DNA of 64,000 nucleotides from Dehalococcoidia bacterium. GTDB taxonomy: Bacteria; Chloroflexota; Dehalococcoidia; Lucifugimonadales; Lucifugimonadaceae. The notes beneath the pieces are model-generated. The model saw only the letters and a list, made by a program, of their open reading frames with translations, had not been told where the DNA came from and made no database searches. The position numbers and the translations under genes were made by a program. The stretch is from the NCBI GenBank assembly GCA_026421215.1, contig JAPKBN010000002.1:86841-150840 (forward strand). Direction: 5' to 3'. How positions within the stretch are numbered: the first letter of the stretch is position 1; each line of letters begins with the position of its first letter. Of the stretch, positions 17,100 to 25,191 are shown piece by piece.

Positions 17100-17960
17100 C
17101 TATACCTCCGGCTTTTCGGATGTGGCGTCAGTATCCGCAGCTGTGTCTGATTCGCCGGCTGACTCCTCGGAAGCCGCAGCTTCAAAAGACGCCTCCGCCG
17201 GGATCTCTACCGTAACGCTGCCTTCAGGCGCTTCTGATTCCACAGGAGCCTCCAGTACGGCTGCGCTGGCGGATTCCTGCTCAGCAACCACATCCGCAAC
17301 GTTCAGCGTCCTGCCGGCGCGACCCTCGGGGAGGATGTCGCCTTTGTAAATCCAGACTTTAATACCGATACGGCCAAACGTAGTGGCGGCCTCGGCAATA
17401 GCAAAGTCGATGTTTGCACGAAGAGTGTGCAGGGGCACCCTGCCCTCGATGGCCTTGTCGTTCCGGGCGATTTCTGCGCCGCCCAGTCGACCGGAAGCGA
17501 TGATCTTGACGCCCTGTGCGCCAGCCTGCATCGTGCGCTGGGCGGAAAGCCGCATCGCACGTCGGTAGGCGACACGCCGTTCGAGTTGATCAGCGATGTT
17601 GCGGGCAACCAGGTATGCGTCAACGTCGGCGTTGCGGACCTCCTGGATGTTCAAGCGGGCGCGTTTCCCGGTGAGATTTTCGAGCTCTGTGCGAAGCTCA
17701 TCTACACGCTGTCCGCCACGGCCAATAACAATGCCGGGGCGTGCCGTGTGCACAGAGACAACAAGGTCCTGTGTACCGCGTTCGATCTCGACGCGTGTAA
17801 TACCGCCGGTCTCTTCGTATCGGTCAGCGATAAGTTTTCTGATTGCCTGGTCTTCTACGGCCAGGGTGCGATAGCCGGCCGCTTTATCTGCGAACCAGCG
17901 TGCCTGCCACGGGTGTACGCCACCCAGGCGGAACCCTATGGGGTGAGTTTTCTGGCCCAA
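17100..17960 (-). CDS. rpsC: 30S ribosomal protein uS3 with acidic tail
   Basis: Head protein lining the mRNA entry channel, with helicase-associated basic residues. 286 aa against about 210-240 normally. The N-terminus MGQKTHPIGFRLGGVHPWQA, the KH domain (IVIGRGGQRVDELRTELENL) and the C-terminal domain (GIKVWIYKGDILPEG) are intact. About 65 extra residues follow, rich in Ala, Glu, Ser and Val with no Lys until the last few residues. That tail is probably disordered and acidic, and resembles the tails on uS17 and RpoA in this window. Confidence 0.97.
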   Translation of the reverse strand: MGQKTHPIGFRLGGVHPWQARWFADKAAGYRTLAVEDQAIRKLIADRYEETGGITRVEIERGTQDLVVSVHTARPGIVIGRGGQRVDELRTELENLTGKRARLNIQEVRNADVDAYLVARNIADQLERRVAYRRAMRLSAQRTMQAGAQGVKIIASGRLGGAEIARNDKAIEGRVPLHTLRANIDFAIAEAATTFGRIGIKVWIYKGDILPEGRAGRTLNVADVVAEQESASAAVLEAPVESEAPEGSVTVEIPAEASFEAAASEESAGESDTAADTDATSEKPEV

Positions 17961-17961
17961 C

Positions 17962-18303
17962 CTAGTTTCCTACTTCCTCATTGACTTCCACAGTCAGGTG
18001 ACTGCTTGGTCGGTTGAAGGCTCCGACACGGCCACGGGCCCTCGGCCGGAATCGCCGAAGGGTCGTGCCCTGGTCTACGGTTACGGTGACGATCCGCAGC
18101 GTGCTGCGATCCATTAGTTCATTGTTTTCAGCGTTGGCGGCTGCGGACGCGATTGTCTTCGACATGACCGTCGCGGACGGGCTGATCATGAAACGAAGCG
18201 TGTTGAGCGCCTCTTCGACCGGCCGACCGCGCACAAGGTCAGCGACCTTCCGTAGTTTGGAGGCCGAGATCCCAATGCTTTTGTTGTATGCCCTGACTGC
18301 CAT
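17962..18303 (-). CDS. rplV: 50S ribosomal protein uL22
   Basis: Lines the peptide exit tunnel. 113 aa. Family segments are SASKLRKVADLVRGRPVEEA, LNTLRFMISPSATVMSKTIA and PRARGRVGAFNRPSSHLTVE, the last being the tunnel-facing beta hairpin region. It is followed after 1 bp by rpsC and preceded by an 84-bp gap from rpsS. Confidence 0.97.
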   Translation of the reverse strand: MAVRAYNKSIGISASKLRKVADLVRGRPVEEALNTLRFMISPSATVMSKTIASAAANAENNELMDRSTLRIVTVTVDQGTTLRRFRPRARGRVGAFNRPSSHLTVEVNEEVGN

Positions 18304-18387
18304 CGTCCCGATCTATCTGTTTTTAGATTTCTGTAAGCCCCGAAGTTCGGGACCTGTTGTAGTTAGTGCCGTCACAGACCTGCCGGT

Positions 18388-18672
18388 CTACCGGATGGAG
18401 GTTGTTCTGTCTGAACGACCGACGTGTCCCCGGAAGGTCCGCGTCGGCGCGAATTCGCCGAGACGGTGACCAACCATGTTCTCACCTATGAGAACAGGGA
18501 TGTGCCTTCGACCATCGTGGACGCCGATAGTTAACCCAACCATCTCTGGCATGATCATCGAGGCCCGTGACCAGGTCCGGATGACGTTCCGAGACGACGC
18601 ACGCTGGGCGCGCCGCACACGAATCATCAACTTCTCTTCGACGAATGGACCTTTTTTAATGGAGCGTGACAT
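18388..18672 (-). CDS. rpsS: 30S ribosomal protein uS19
   Basis: Head protein forming a complex with uS13. 94 aa. It begins [20 protein letters not shown] and carries [22 protein letters not shown], then [17 protein letters not shown], all diagnostic. It lies between rplB and rplV. Confidence 0.98.
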   Translation of the reverse strand: MSRSIKKGPFVEEKLMIRVRRAQRASSRNVIRTWSRASMIMPEMVGLTIGVHDGRRHIPVLIGENMVGHRLGEFAPTRTFRGHVGRSDRTTSIR

Positions 18673-18693
18673 GTAATCCCTGTAGTGTTGTTG

Positions 18694-19524
18694 TTACTTC
18701 TGGTATCGCCTGCGGACGATGAACTTATCGCCAGCTTTATTGCGCCGGGTTCGCGGACCGAGCGCCGGTTTGCCCCAAGGTGTCTTCGGGTGCTTCAAGC
18801 CAATTCCGACTCGACCCTCACCACCACCGTGCGGGTGGTCGCTCGGGTTCATCGCAGCGCCACGCACCGTGGGCCGGAATCCGCGGTAACGCTTGCGTCC
18901 CGCCTTCCCGAGTTTCTGGTTCTTGTGATCTCCGTTGCCCACCTGTCCGACGGTCGCCATGCATTCAGAAAGTAGTCGGCGCACTTCACCAGAAGGCAGA
19001 CGAATCTGCGTGTACTTCTCCTCGTGCGCCATCACCTGGGCTACGGTGCCAGCAGAGCGGACCATTTTACCGCCCTTGCCGGGTTGAATTTCAATATTGT
19101 GGATATATGTACCTGTCGGCAGTGTACCGATCTTGCGGGCGTTACCCGGAACCACAGCCACGCCGTCTCCGGCGATGATTGTGTCTCCCACTCCAATTCC
19201 GTCTGGCGCGATGATGTAGATCTTCGGTCCGTCGTGGTACTGGACCAGAGCGATGCGAGCCGACCGGTTGGGGTCGTACTCGATCGATATAACGCTGGCC
19301 GAGACGTCACGTCTCATTCGAGCAAAGTCGATGATTCGGTAACGTCGTTTGTGGCCACCGCCGCGGTGACGGACGGTGATCCTGCCAGTGTTGTTACGTC
19401 CACCCTTTTTGCGAAGGGGTGCAAGAAGCGAGCGCTCTGGTTTGCTCCGCGTGATATCGGAGAAGTCAGAGAGGACGGTATTTCTGTTACCCGGGGAGGT
19501 TGGCTTTAATCGTCGTACCGGCAT
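18694..19524 (-). CDS. rplB: 50S ribosomal protein uL2
   Basis: Primary 23S rRNA-binding protein needed for subunit association and peptidyl transferase assembly. 276 aa, normal length. The conserved block around the essential histidine reads [20 protein letters not shown]. Other markers are [20 protein letters not shown] and [20 protein letters not shown]. It follows rplW directly and precedes rpsS by 21 bp. Confidence 0.98.
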   Translation of the reverse strand: MPVRRLKPTSPGNRNTVLSDFSDITRSKPERSLLAPLRKKGGRNNTGRITVRHRGGGHKRRYRIIDFARMRRDVSASVISIEYDPNRSARIALVQYHDGPKIYIIAPDGIGVGDTIIAGDGVAVVPGNARKIGTLPTGTYIHNIEIQPGKGGKMVRSAGTVAQVMAHEEKYTQIRLPSGEVRRLLSECMATVGQVGNGDHKNQKLGKAGRKRYRGFRPTVRGAAMNPSDHPHGGGEGRVGIGLKHPKTPWGKPALGPRTRRNKAGDKFIVRRRYQK

Positions 19525-19809
19525 CTAGGCGCCCTCGAACAGTTGAATTGTGTCGCCTGCTTGCAGCGTGACGACGGCTTTTTTCCAGTTTGGCCGGCTC
19601 ACCGGTCGCGGGCCGAATCTCTTGCTCTTGCCCTTGATGACCATCGTGTTGACGTCGAGAACGGTTACTTCAAACACCTTTTCAACCGCCGCCTTCACGT
19701 CGGCCTTGTTGGCGCTCTTCTGTACCTGGAACACGTATTTGCCGCGTTCCTGCAGCAGTGTGCTTTGTTCCGTCACGATTGGCCTGATAAGTACGTCGAA
19801 GAGACTCAT
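19525..19809 (-). CDS. rplW: 50S ribosomal protein uL23
   Basis: Tunnel-exit protein that docks trigger factor and SRP. 94 aa: LIRPIVTEQSTLLQERGKYV, ANKADVKAAVEKVFEVTVLD and VNTMVIKGKSKRFGPRPVSR. It overlaps the end of rplD by 4 bp (ATGA), implying coupled translation. Confidence 0.97.
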   Translation of the reverse strand: MSLFDVLIRPIVTEQSTLLQERGKYVFQVQKSANKADVKAAVEKVFEVTVLDVNTMVIKGKSKRFGPRPVSRPNWKKAVVTLQAGDTIQLFEGA

Positions 19810-20486
19810 GCCGGGCTACCTGCTTCCTCGACCTGATGGGAGGCCCTTCCCGGCTTTGAGGTCGGGTGGCCCCACAACTCGTCGATCATCTCGACGGCGT
19901 GCTTGGAGATGATGATGTTGCGGGCACGCGTCGTCTCAAGCGGGCTCAGCAGCCGTGACGCCATGGTGTCCGTGTTCGGGATGTTCCGAACGGACCTGCG
20001 GAGATCGTCGGTCGGCGCTGTGGTGATGATCAAGGTCGACCCCTTGATCTCCAGAGCGCTCAACATCTCGAGGATCACCTTGGTGTTTGGCTTATCTACC
20101 GAAAGATCTTCGATAACGGTGATGTAACCGTTACGGACTTTGTCGGAGAGGGCTACGCGTAATGCGTTTCGGCGCATCCGCACGGGGAGCCGCTTCGAGT
20201 GGTCCCGCGGGTGTGGACCATGTGCGACACCACCTCCACGAAGACCGGGGTTTCCTGCGTCCCCGAGGCGAGCTCTACCGGAACCCTTCTGGGCCCTGAG
20301 CTTGCGGTTGGAGTGCACGACCTGGCCACGCGTTCGTACGCTGTGAGTCCCCTGGCGACGGTTCGCCTGCTGGGCCACCACGGCCTGGTGCAACAACGGG
20401 CCGTTCATAGGCTCCGCGAAGACGTAGTCAGTTACCTCGACGGTAGCGACGATCTCTCCTGCCATATTTTTAGTATCTAGATCCAC
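19806..20486 (-). CDS. rplD: 50S ribosomal protein uL4
   Basis: Assembly protein whose loop lines the exit tunnel; in E. coli it represses the S10 operon. 226 aa. The loop region reads GTHSVRTRGQVVHSNRKLRA, then QKGSGRARLGDAGNPGLRGG and GVAHGPHPRDHSKRLPVRMR. It lies between rplC and rplW, the standard S10 operon order. The C-terminal end (SHQVEEAGSPA) is slightly longer than usual. Confidence 0.97.
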   Translation of the reverse strand: MDLDTKNMAGEIVATVEVTDYVFAEPMNGPLLHQAVVAQQANRRQGTHSVRTRGQVVHSNRKLRAQKGSGRARLGDAGNPGLRGGGVAHGPHPRDHSKRLPVRMRRNALRVALSDKVRNGYITVIEDLSVDKPNTKVILEMLSALEIKGSTLIITTAPTDDLRRSVRNIPNTDTMASRLLSPLETTRARNIIISKHAVEMIDELWGHPTSKPGRASHQVEEAGSPA

Positions 20487-20522
20487 GATGAACCAGTTCT
20501 GTAGCCGCGATTTCTCGACGGC

Positions 20523-21152
20523 CTAGTAGTTGTTGTTTGCCCGTTCTATTCGGACCAGGGTGTTACGTGCGCCGGGCACGCTTCCACGCACCATTACGAT
20601 GTTGCGCTCAGGATCTACCATCACGATTTTCAGACCGCGGGTGGTCACTTTGTTGTTGCCCATGTGGCCCGCCATGCGCGTGCCCTTCCAAACCCTGCCC
20701 GGAGAGCTGCCAGCGCCGATTGAGCCCGGAGCCCGGTGACGGTCAGACTGACCGTGGGTCTTCGGGCCGCCGTGGAAACCGTGCCTTCGCACGCCCCCGG
20801 CAAAGCCACGGCCACGTGTCTTGCCGGACACGCTGACCGTCTCTCCAACTTCAAACACCGCAGCGTCGATGGACTGGCCGACCTCAAATTCACTCAGGTC
20901 AGATGCCTTGAACTCCTGGAGATGGCGGAACCTTCCCCCTGAGCGCTGTTGGTGACCCGCAGCCGGCTTGTTCAGACGCTTGGCGTCTAGGAAGCCGATC
21001 TGGATTGCCTCATAGCCATCACGTGTGTCGGTCCGCACCTGTGTGACGACGCAAGGACCCGTCTCGATCGCCGTTACGGCGTCGACGGTTCCGTCCTCGT
21101 TATAAAGCGTGGTCATTCCGACCTTGCGGCCTAGTAGGCCCTGGATTCCCAT
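20523..21152 (-). CDS. rplC: 50S ribosomal protein uL3
   Basis: One of the first proteins to bind 23S rRNA. 209 aa. It begins MGIQGLLGRKVGMTTLYNED. The long rRNA-penetrating loop is GRGFAGGVRRHGFHGGPKTH, then GQSDRHRAPGSIGAGSSPGR and GTRMAGHMGNNKVTTRGLKI. It follows rpsJ after 42 bp and precedes rplD by 36 bp. Confidence 0.98.
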   Translation of the reverse strand: MGIQGLLGRKVGMTTLYNEDGTVDAVTAIETGPCVVTQVRTDTRDGYEAIQIGFLDAKRLNKPAAGHQQRSGGRFRHLQEFKASDLSEFEVGQSIDAAVFEVGETVSVSGKTRGRGFAGGVRRHGFHGGPKTHGQSDRHRAPGSIGAGSSPGRVWKGTRMAGHMGNNKVTTRGLKIVMVDPERNIVMVRGSVPGARNTLVRIERANNNY

Positions 21153-21194
21153 TATTTATTTGCTCGTTCTATAAGTTCGTTCTGGGGCAGTTAT

Positions 21195-21503
21195 TTACAG
21201 CTTGATCGAGATGTCGACACCGGCCGGCAGGTTTAGCCGGGTCATGGCGTCGATTGTCTTTGACGTTGGCTTGTGAACGTCGATGAGCCGTTTGTGCGTG
21301 CGCAACTCAAAGTGCTCGCGTGAGCGCTTGTCGATGTGTGGTGACCGAATGACACAGAACCTCCGGATAGACGTCGGGAGTGGGACGGGGCCGGAGATGT
21401 CCGCACCGGTCCGCTCCGCCGTCTCAACGATCTGAGTCGCGGACTGATCAAGCACTCGGTGATCAAATGCTTTCAACACGATTCTTATTTTTTGTCCGGG
21501 CAT
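21195..21503 (-). CDS. rpsJ: 30S ribosomal protein uS10
   Basis: Head protein; also the NusE transcription antitermination factor. 102 aa, normal length: [20 protein letters not shown], then [20 protein letters not shown] and [26 protein letters not shown] lies just before the ATG at 21503, directly after two perfect hairpins (21512-21557). It is the first S10 operon gene and follows fusA with tuf absent. Confidence 0.98.
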   Translation of the reverse strand: MPGQKIRIVLKAFDHRVLDQSATQIVETAERTGADISGPVPLPTSIRRFCVIRSPHIDKRSREHFELRTHKRLIDVHKPTSKTIDAMTRLNLPAGVDISIKL

Positions 21504-21511
21504 AGTTCCTT

Positions 21512-21557
21512 CCGTTCACGTCGTAACGTGAACGGACCCTCATCGTATGATGAGGGT
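21512..21557 (-). promoter_or_regulatory. Two tandem perfect hairpins in fusA-rpsJ gap
   Basis: Stem one pairs 21512-21521 with 21526-21535 (CCGTTCACGT/ACGTGAACGG, 10 bp, 4-nt loop). Stem two pairs 21536-21544 with 21549-21557 (ACCCTCATC/GATGAGGGT, 9 bp, 4-nt loop). They abut with no spacer and fill most of the 64-bp gap. On the transcript the second hairpin ends one step before the rpsJ ribosome-binding site AAGGAA. There is no T-run, so they are not ordinary terminators; mRNA processing, a protein-binding site or an initiation control are possible. Confidence 0.6.
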
Positions 21558-21567
21558 CCTTGACTTG

Positions 21568-23652
21568 TTACTTCCCGCTGCCTGCGATGTCGTCTGCGAT
21601 GTGCCGCGGGGCTTTGTCGTAGTGGTCTAGTGACATTACGAACGACGCGCGGCCCGTGGTGCGGGAGCGCAGATCGGTCGCGTATCGGAATGTTTCTGCA
21701 AGTGGGACGAAGGCGTTCAAAACCTGCGTCTCGTTCTGGCCTTCCATGTTCTGAATCTGAGATCGTCTTGAGTTCAGGTCAGCGAGAACATCGCCCAAGA
21801 ACTCGGATGGCGTAATGACTTCCAATTTCATAATCGGCTCTAGGATAGCCATACCGGCTCTCTGGGCCGCGGATTTGAAGGCCATGGATCCGGCGACGTT
21901 GAACGCCATCTCTGACGAGTCAACCTCGTGGTATGAACCGTCCGTTAGAACGATTTTGATGTCGGTCACCGGGTAACCAGCGAGTACGCCGTTCGCGGCC
22001 GCTTCGCGGGCACCTTGTTCGATTGGCCGGTAGTACTCCCGTGGGAGGGTTGAACCAGTGATTTCGGACTCAAAAACCACCCCTGCGCCAACAGGAAGCG
22101 GTTCGAGCCGAAGCGTACAGTCACCAAACTGACCGTGACCACCGGTCTGGCGAACCAAACGTCCCTGAGCCTCTGAGATACGTGTAACCGTCTCCCGGTA
22201 AGCGACCCTCGGATTGCCGACGTTTACGTCAAGCCCGAACTCGCGTCGCATGCGCTCCACGATGACATCCAGGTGCAACTCACCCATTCCGGCGAGAACT
22301 ACCTGTGCAGTCTCTTCATCGGTGCTCAACCTGAGCGTCGGGTCTTCGTCGGCGAGCCGATTCAGAGCGACGTCCATCTTGTCCTGGTCAGATCGGGTCT
22401 TTGGCTCGACCGCTACAGACAGGACTGGCTCCGGGAACTCGATCGATTCAAGAACAATTCGGTTGTTATTGGCCGCCAGCGTGTCTCCGGTGCGGGCGTC
22501 CTTCAATCCGATAACGGTGACGATCTCGCCCGGTCCTGCCGAGGAGATCTCTTCACGGCGGTCCGCATGCATTCGCAGCAGGCGTCCGACGCGCTCCCGG
22601 TTGCGGGTGCGCGGGTTGTAGAGGGTGGCTCCGGTCTCAAGGATGCCGGAGTAGACACGGATGTAAATCAATCGACCCACGTGCGGGTCAGACACAACCT
22701 TGAAGATGAGCACACTTACGGGATCATCTACCGAGGGTTGTCGGACCAGTTCAGATCCATCCGCCGGGTCAGTGCCTTGAATGGCAGGGACATCAAGCGG
22801 GGAGGGAAGGTAGTCGACAATTGCGTCAAGCAGGGGCTGGATGCCGCGGTGTTTAAGCGCGGTGCCACACATCACCGGCGTGACCTTGAGATGGATCGTG
22901 GCCGTGCGCAGCGCTGTTGCGAGGACCTCGTTGGGGATCTCTTCATCGCTCAGGTACGCCATGAGCAGGTCTTCGTCGGTTTCTGAGACCTTCTCAACAA
23001 GATTGGCCCGATATGCCGCAACTTCATCAGCCATGTCGGCGGGAATCGGGGCCTCAACCGCTTCAACGGCGTCGGCTGATTCGTAAACCCAGGCCTTCAT
23101 ATGGACTAGGTCGATCATGCCGTGGAAGTCCGCTTCGGCGCCGATCGGGAGCTGAATCGGAACGGCGTTTGCGCCGAGTCTGCGGGTGAGTGATTCGACG
23201 GCCTTCAAAAAGTCTGCCCCGGCGCGGTCCATTTTGTTTACGAAGACCATGCGCGGCACCGAGTAACGCTCGGCCTGGCGCCAGACCGTCTCTGACTGCG
23301 GCTGAACACCGGCGACGGCGTCGATGATAACGACCCCACCGTCCAACACGCGCAGACTGCGCTCAACTTCAGCAGTGAAGTCAACGTGCCCGGGTGTATC
23401 GATGATGTTGACCTGGTGGCCCTTCCACTCGGTGGCGGTAGCCGCCGACGCGATGGTGATCCCGCGTTCGCGCTCGAGATCCATGAAGTCCATCACGGTT
23501 GTGCCGTCATCGATGTTGCCGATTTTGTGCGTCATTCCGGTGAAGAACAACACGCGTTCACTGACCGTCGTCTTGCCGGCGTCGATGTGGGCGATAAACC
23601 CGATGTTTCGGATCTTTGTGAGATCTATTTTTGAAGCCACTGTTGTAGCCAT
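21568..23652 (-). CDS. fusA: Elongation factor G
   Basis: GTPase that drives translocation of tRNA and mRNA on the ribosome. 694 aa from ATG 23652 ([20 protein letters not shown]); the open frame runs on to 23958 through rpsG, but that part is not EF-G. G1 is AHIDAGKTT (residues 21-29), the switch II/G3 region DTPGHVDF, and G4 [10 protein letters not shown]. Domain IV/V markers include [20 protein letters not shown] and [13 protein letters not shown]. It follows rpsG. In most bacteria tuf comes next, but here rpsJ follows. Confidence 0.98.
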   Translation of the reverse strand: MATTVASKIDLTKIRNIGFIAHIDAGKTTVSERVLFFTGMTHKIGNIDDGTTVMDFMDLERERGITIASAATATEWKGHQVNIIDTPGHVDFTAEVERSLRVLDGGVVIIDAVAGVQPQSETVWRQAERYSVPRMVFVNKMDRAGADFLKAVESLTRRLGANAVPIQLPIGAEADFHGMIDLVHMKAWVYESADAVEAVEAPIPADMADEVAAYRANLVEKVSETDEDLLMAYLSDEEIPNEVLATALRTATIHLKVTPVMCGTALKHRGIQPLLDAIVDYLPSPLDVPAIQGTDPADGSELVRQPSVDDPVSVLIFKVVSDPHVGRLIYIRVYSGILETGATLYNPRTRNRERVGRLLRMHADRREEISSAGPGEIVTVIGLKDARTGDTLAANNNRIVLESIEFPEPVLSVAVEPKTRSDQDKMDVALNRLADEDPTLRLSTDEETAQVVLAGMGELHLDVIVERMRREFGLDVNVGNPRVAYRETVTRISEAQGRLVRQTGGHGQFGDCTLRLEPLPVGAGVVFESEITGSTLPREYYRPIEQGAREAAANGVLAGYPVTDIKIVLTDGSYHEVDSSEMAFNVAGSMAFKSAAQRAGMAILEPIMKLEVITPSEFLGDVLADLNSRRSQIQNMEGQNETQVLNAFVPLAETFRYATDLRSRTTGRASFVMSLDHYDKAPRHIADDIAGSGK

Positions 23653-23667
23653 TCGCGTTAAGCCCGT

Positions 23668-23694
23668 ACTCTCCGGCCATATAGCCGGTAGAGT
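23668..23694 (-). other. Hairpin in rpsG-fusA gap
   Basis: ACTCT CCGGC (23668-23677) pairs with GCCGG AGAGT (23684-23694, with a single bulged T at 23689) around a 6-nt loop. That is ten base pairs in a 70-bp gap. No T-run follows on the transcript. It may be an mRNA processing or regulatory element; no further support is visible. Confidence 0.4.
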
Positions 23695-23722
23695 CGATGA
23701 CCCCCCGGAGTTGATGCTGGTC

Positions 23723-24193
23723 TCACCAGCGGTAGTGGACGAATGCCCGGTTTGCCTCGGCCATCCTGTGTAGCTCTTCACGCCTGCGCACGGCGGCGCC
23801 CTGTCCGAGTGACGCGTCCAGCAGTTCGTTGTAAAGACGCCGCGAAATCGGCGCTCCCTGGCGGGCTCGGGCCGCCGTGATGAGCCACCGCATCGCCAGA
23901 GAGACCCTGCGTTCAGGCCGGACCTCCGTTGGCACCTGATAGGTGGCGCCACCAACACGACGAGGCTTCACTTCAAGCATCGGCGTCGCGTTGCGAATCG
24001 CCTGCTCGAACACTTCCAGCCCTGGCCGGTTGGTTTCATTCTCAAGCATTTCCAGGGCGCTGTAGACGGCGCGCTGCGCCACCGTCTTCTTACCGCCCTT
24101 CATGAGGCGGTTCGTAAAACGCGCCAGTTCCACGTTTCCAAAACGTGGATCCGGATCAATTACTCGTCGCTCTGCGCGTCTTCGCCTTGCCAT
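23723..24193 (-). CDS. rpsG: 30S ribosomal protein uS7
   Basis: Primary head-assembly protein and, in E. coli, the str operon repressor. 156 aa: [56 protein letters not shown] and [15 protein letters not shown] at the end. It follows rpsL after an unusually long, structured 187-bp gap. Confidence 0.98.
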   Translation of the reverse strand: MARRRRAERRVIDPDPRFGNVELARFTNRLMKGGKKTVAQRAVYSALEMLENETNRPGLEVFEQAIRNATPMLEVKPRRVGGATYQVPTEVRPERRVSLAMRWLITAARARQGAPISRRLYNELLDASLGQGAAVRRREELHRMAEANRAFVHYRW

Positions 24194-24227
24194 CTTTTAT
24201 TTGTCTCCCGATCGGAGTTCCCTATTG

Positions 24228-24245
24228 ATCTCGCCATGGCGAGAT
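24228..24245. other. 18-bp perfect palindrome in rpsL-rpsG gap
   Basis: ATCTCGCCATGGCGAGAT is a perfect 18-bp palindrome. As RNA it can fold with a 7-bp stem and a CAUG loop, 35 nt upstream of the rpsG start. As DNA it could be a dimeric operator. No T-run follows. Confidence 0.45.
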
Positions 24246-24288
24246 TTGAGCGATCATCCGTATTCCGGGAGCGTTCTTTCCTTTCCAC

Positions 24289-24353
24289 CAAAAACCCCGA
24301 CCTGGGTTGAGTCTGCCGCCCGGAAGGGCTATGACTGACTCGTTTGTCGGGGT
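24289..24353 (-). terminator. Nested hairpin with T-tract after rpsL, attenuator-like
   Basis: Three nested stems are visible: outer ACCCCGAC/GTCGGGGT (24294-24301 with 24346-24353), middle GAGTC/GACTC (24309-24313 with 24337-24341) and inner GCCC/GGGC (24318-24329, 4-nt loop). On the minus-strand transcript the outer stem is directly followed by TTTT (adenines 24291-24294 on +), giving GTCGGGGTTTTTGG. This looks like an internal terminator or attenuator between rpsL and rpsG, leaky by necessity because the essential genes lie beyond it. Confidence 0.45.
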
Positions 24354-24380
24354 GGTTGGGCCATTTCCGGGCCCTTGAGA

Positions 24381-24797
24381 TTAACCTTGCGGTTTTACAG
24401 CACCGTACTTGCTACGACCACGGCGACGGTCATCGACACCGGAAGTGTCGAGTGCCCCCCGCACTACGTGATATCGGACCCCGGGAAGGTCCTTCACGCG
24501 TCCGCCCCGTATAAGGACGACCGAGTGTTCCTGGAGGTTGTGGCCTTCGCCGCCGATGTAGGCGGTGACCTCGAGCCCGTTGGTCAGCCGGACACGCGCT
24601 ACTTTGCGAAGAGCCGAGTTCGGCTTCTTAGGCGTAACCGTCTTCACCTGCAAACAGACGCCACGCTTTTGCGGACTCCCACTACCTCGTCGCATCCGGT
24701 CCTTCAACGAGTTGTAGACGAATCCCAACGCCGGAGTCTTAGACTTCGTGCGTGTTCGCTTGCGCGGCTTGCGCATCAATTGGTTCGCTGTCGGCAT
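24381..24797 (-). CDS. rpsL: 30S ribosomal protein uS12
   Basis: Decoding-centre protein. 138 aa from ATG 24797 ([20 protein letters not shown]), the family start; the frame extends 11 codons further to 24830 without homology. The streptomycin-region motif [15 protein letters not shown] and [19 protein letters not shown], which holds the usual methylthiolated Asp, are present. The Lys in KKPNSA predicts a normal streptomycin-sensitive type. It is the first gene of the long minus-strand operon, behind the promoter at 24911-24940 with a leader of about 107 nt. Confidence 0.97.
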   Translation of the reverse strand: MPTANQLMRKPRKRTRTKSKTPALGFVYNSLKDRMRRGSGSPQKRGVCLQVKTVTPKKPNSALRKVARVRLTNGLEVTAYIGGEGHNLQEHSVVLIRGGRVKDLPGVRYHVVRGALDTSGVDDRRRGRSKYGAVKPQG

Positions 24798-24910
24798 TAC
24801 CCCGCCCTGGATATTGGTTCCCGGCATCACGTTTGTTCAGGCGTTCAGATACGATGACGGAGGGAATACCCCTCTCGCCATAACCCATTCACACCAGACG
24901 ACAAACGAGA

Positions 24911-24940
24911 AGTATAAGAATCCCTGACGGTCCAAGTCAA
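24911..24940 (-). promoter_or_regulatory. Sigma70-type promoter of the str/S10/spc/alpha run
   Basis: On the minus strand TTGACT (24935-24940) and TATACT (24911-24916) are separated by 18 bp. Each matches the consensus at five of six positions. Transcription would start near 24904, giving a leader of about 107 nt before rpsL. This is the best promoter match in the ribosomal region. Confidence 0.75.
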
Positions 24941-25191
24941 CGGAAAAGAGCACCAACTCGCGCCCTGACCTCGGTTTTATTGCAGGTATCTTCATTTTCG
25001 GGCCCAGTCCATAATAATATTGTGCGTCATTTCACGTTCATTGCGCCGCCAGACCGCGGCGACGCGGCTTATTTAATGGGAATGCTTATTTCGCCATGTA
25101 ACTGGCCCCGAGGGGGCTTTGCTGATTCCCGTCGCGCTATGTTGCAGACCGAATTACGTCGTACACCGGCGCTTAACCGGGCAACTTTGGT
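24941..25191. other. Divergent intergenic region, rpsL operon / regulator
   Basis: Together with the rpsL leader this makes a 394-bp gene-free stretch. It holds CATAAT (near 25010) as a possible -10 toward the regulator gene, without a good -35. A small hairpin GCCCC/GGGGC (25105-25117) is followed by TTT. No ribosome-binding site is obvious before the regulator ATG at 25192. No RNA gene was recognised. Confidence 0.35.

Noticed and set aside
23653..23958. N-terminal extension of the fusA frame
   Set aside because: The extra 102 codons overlap rpsG and have no EF-G homology; EF-G starts at the ATG at 23652.
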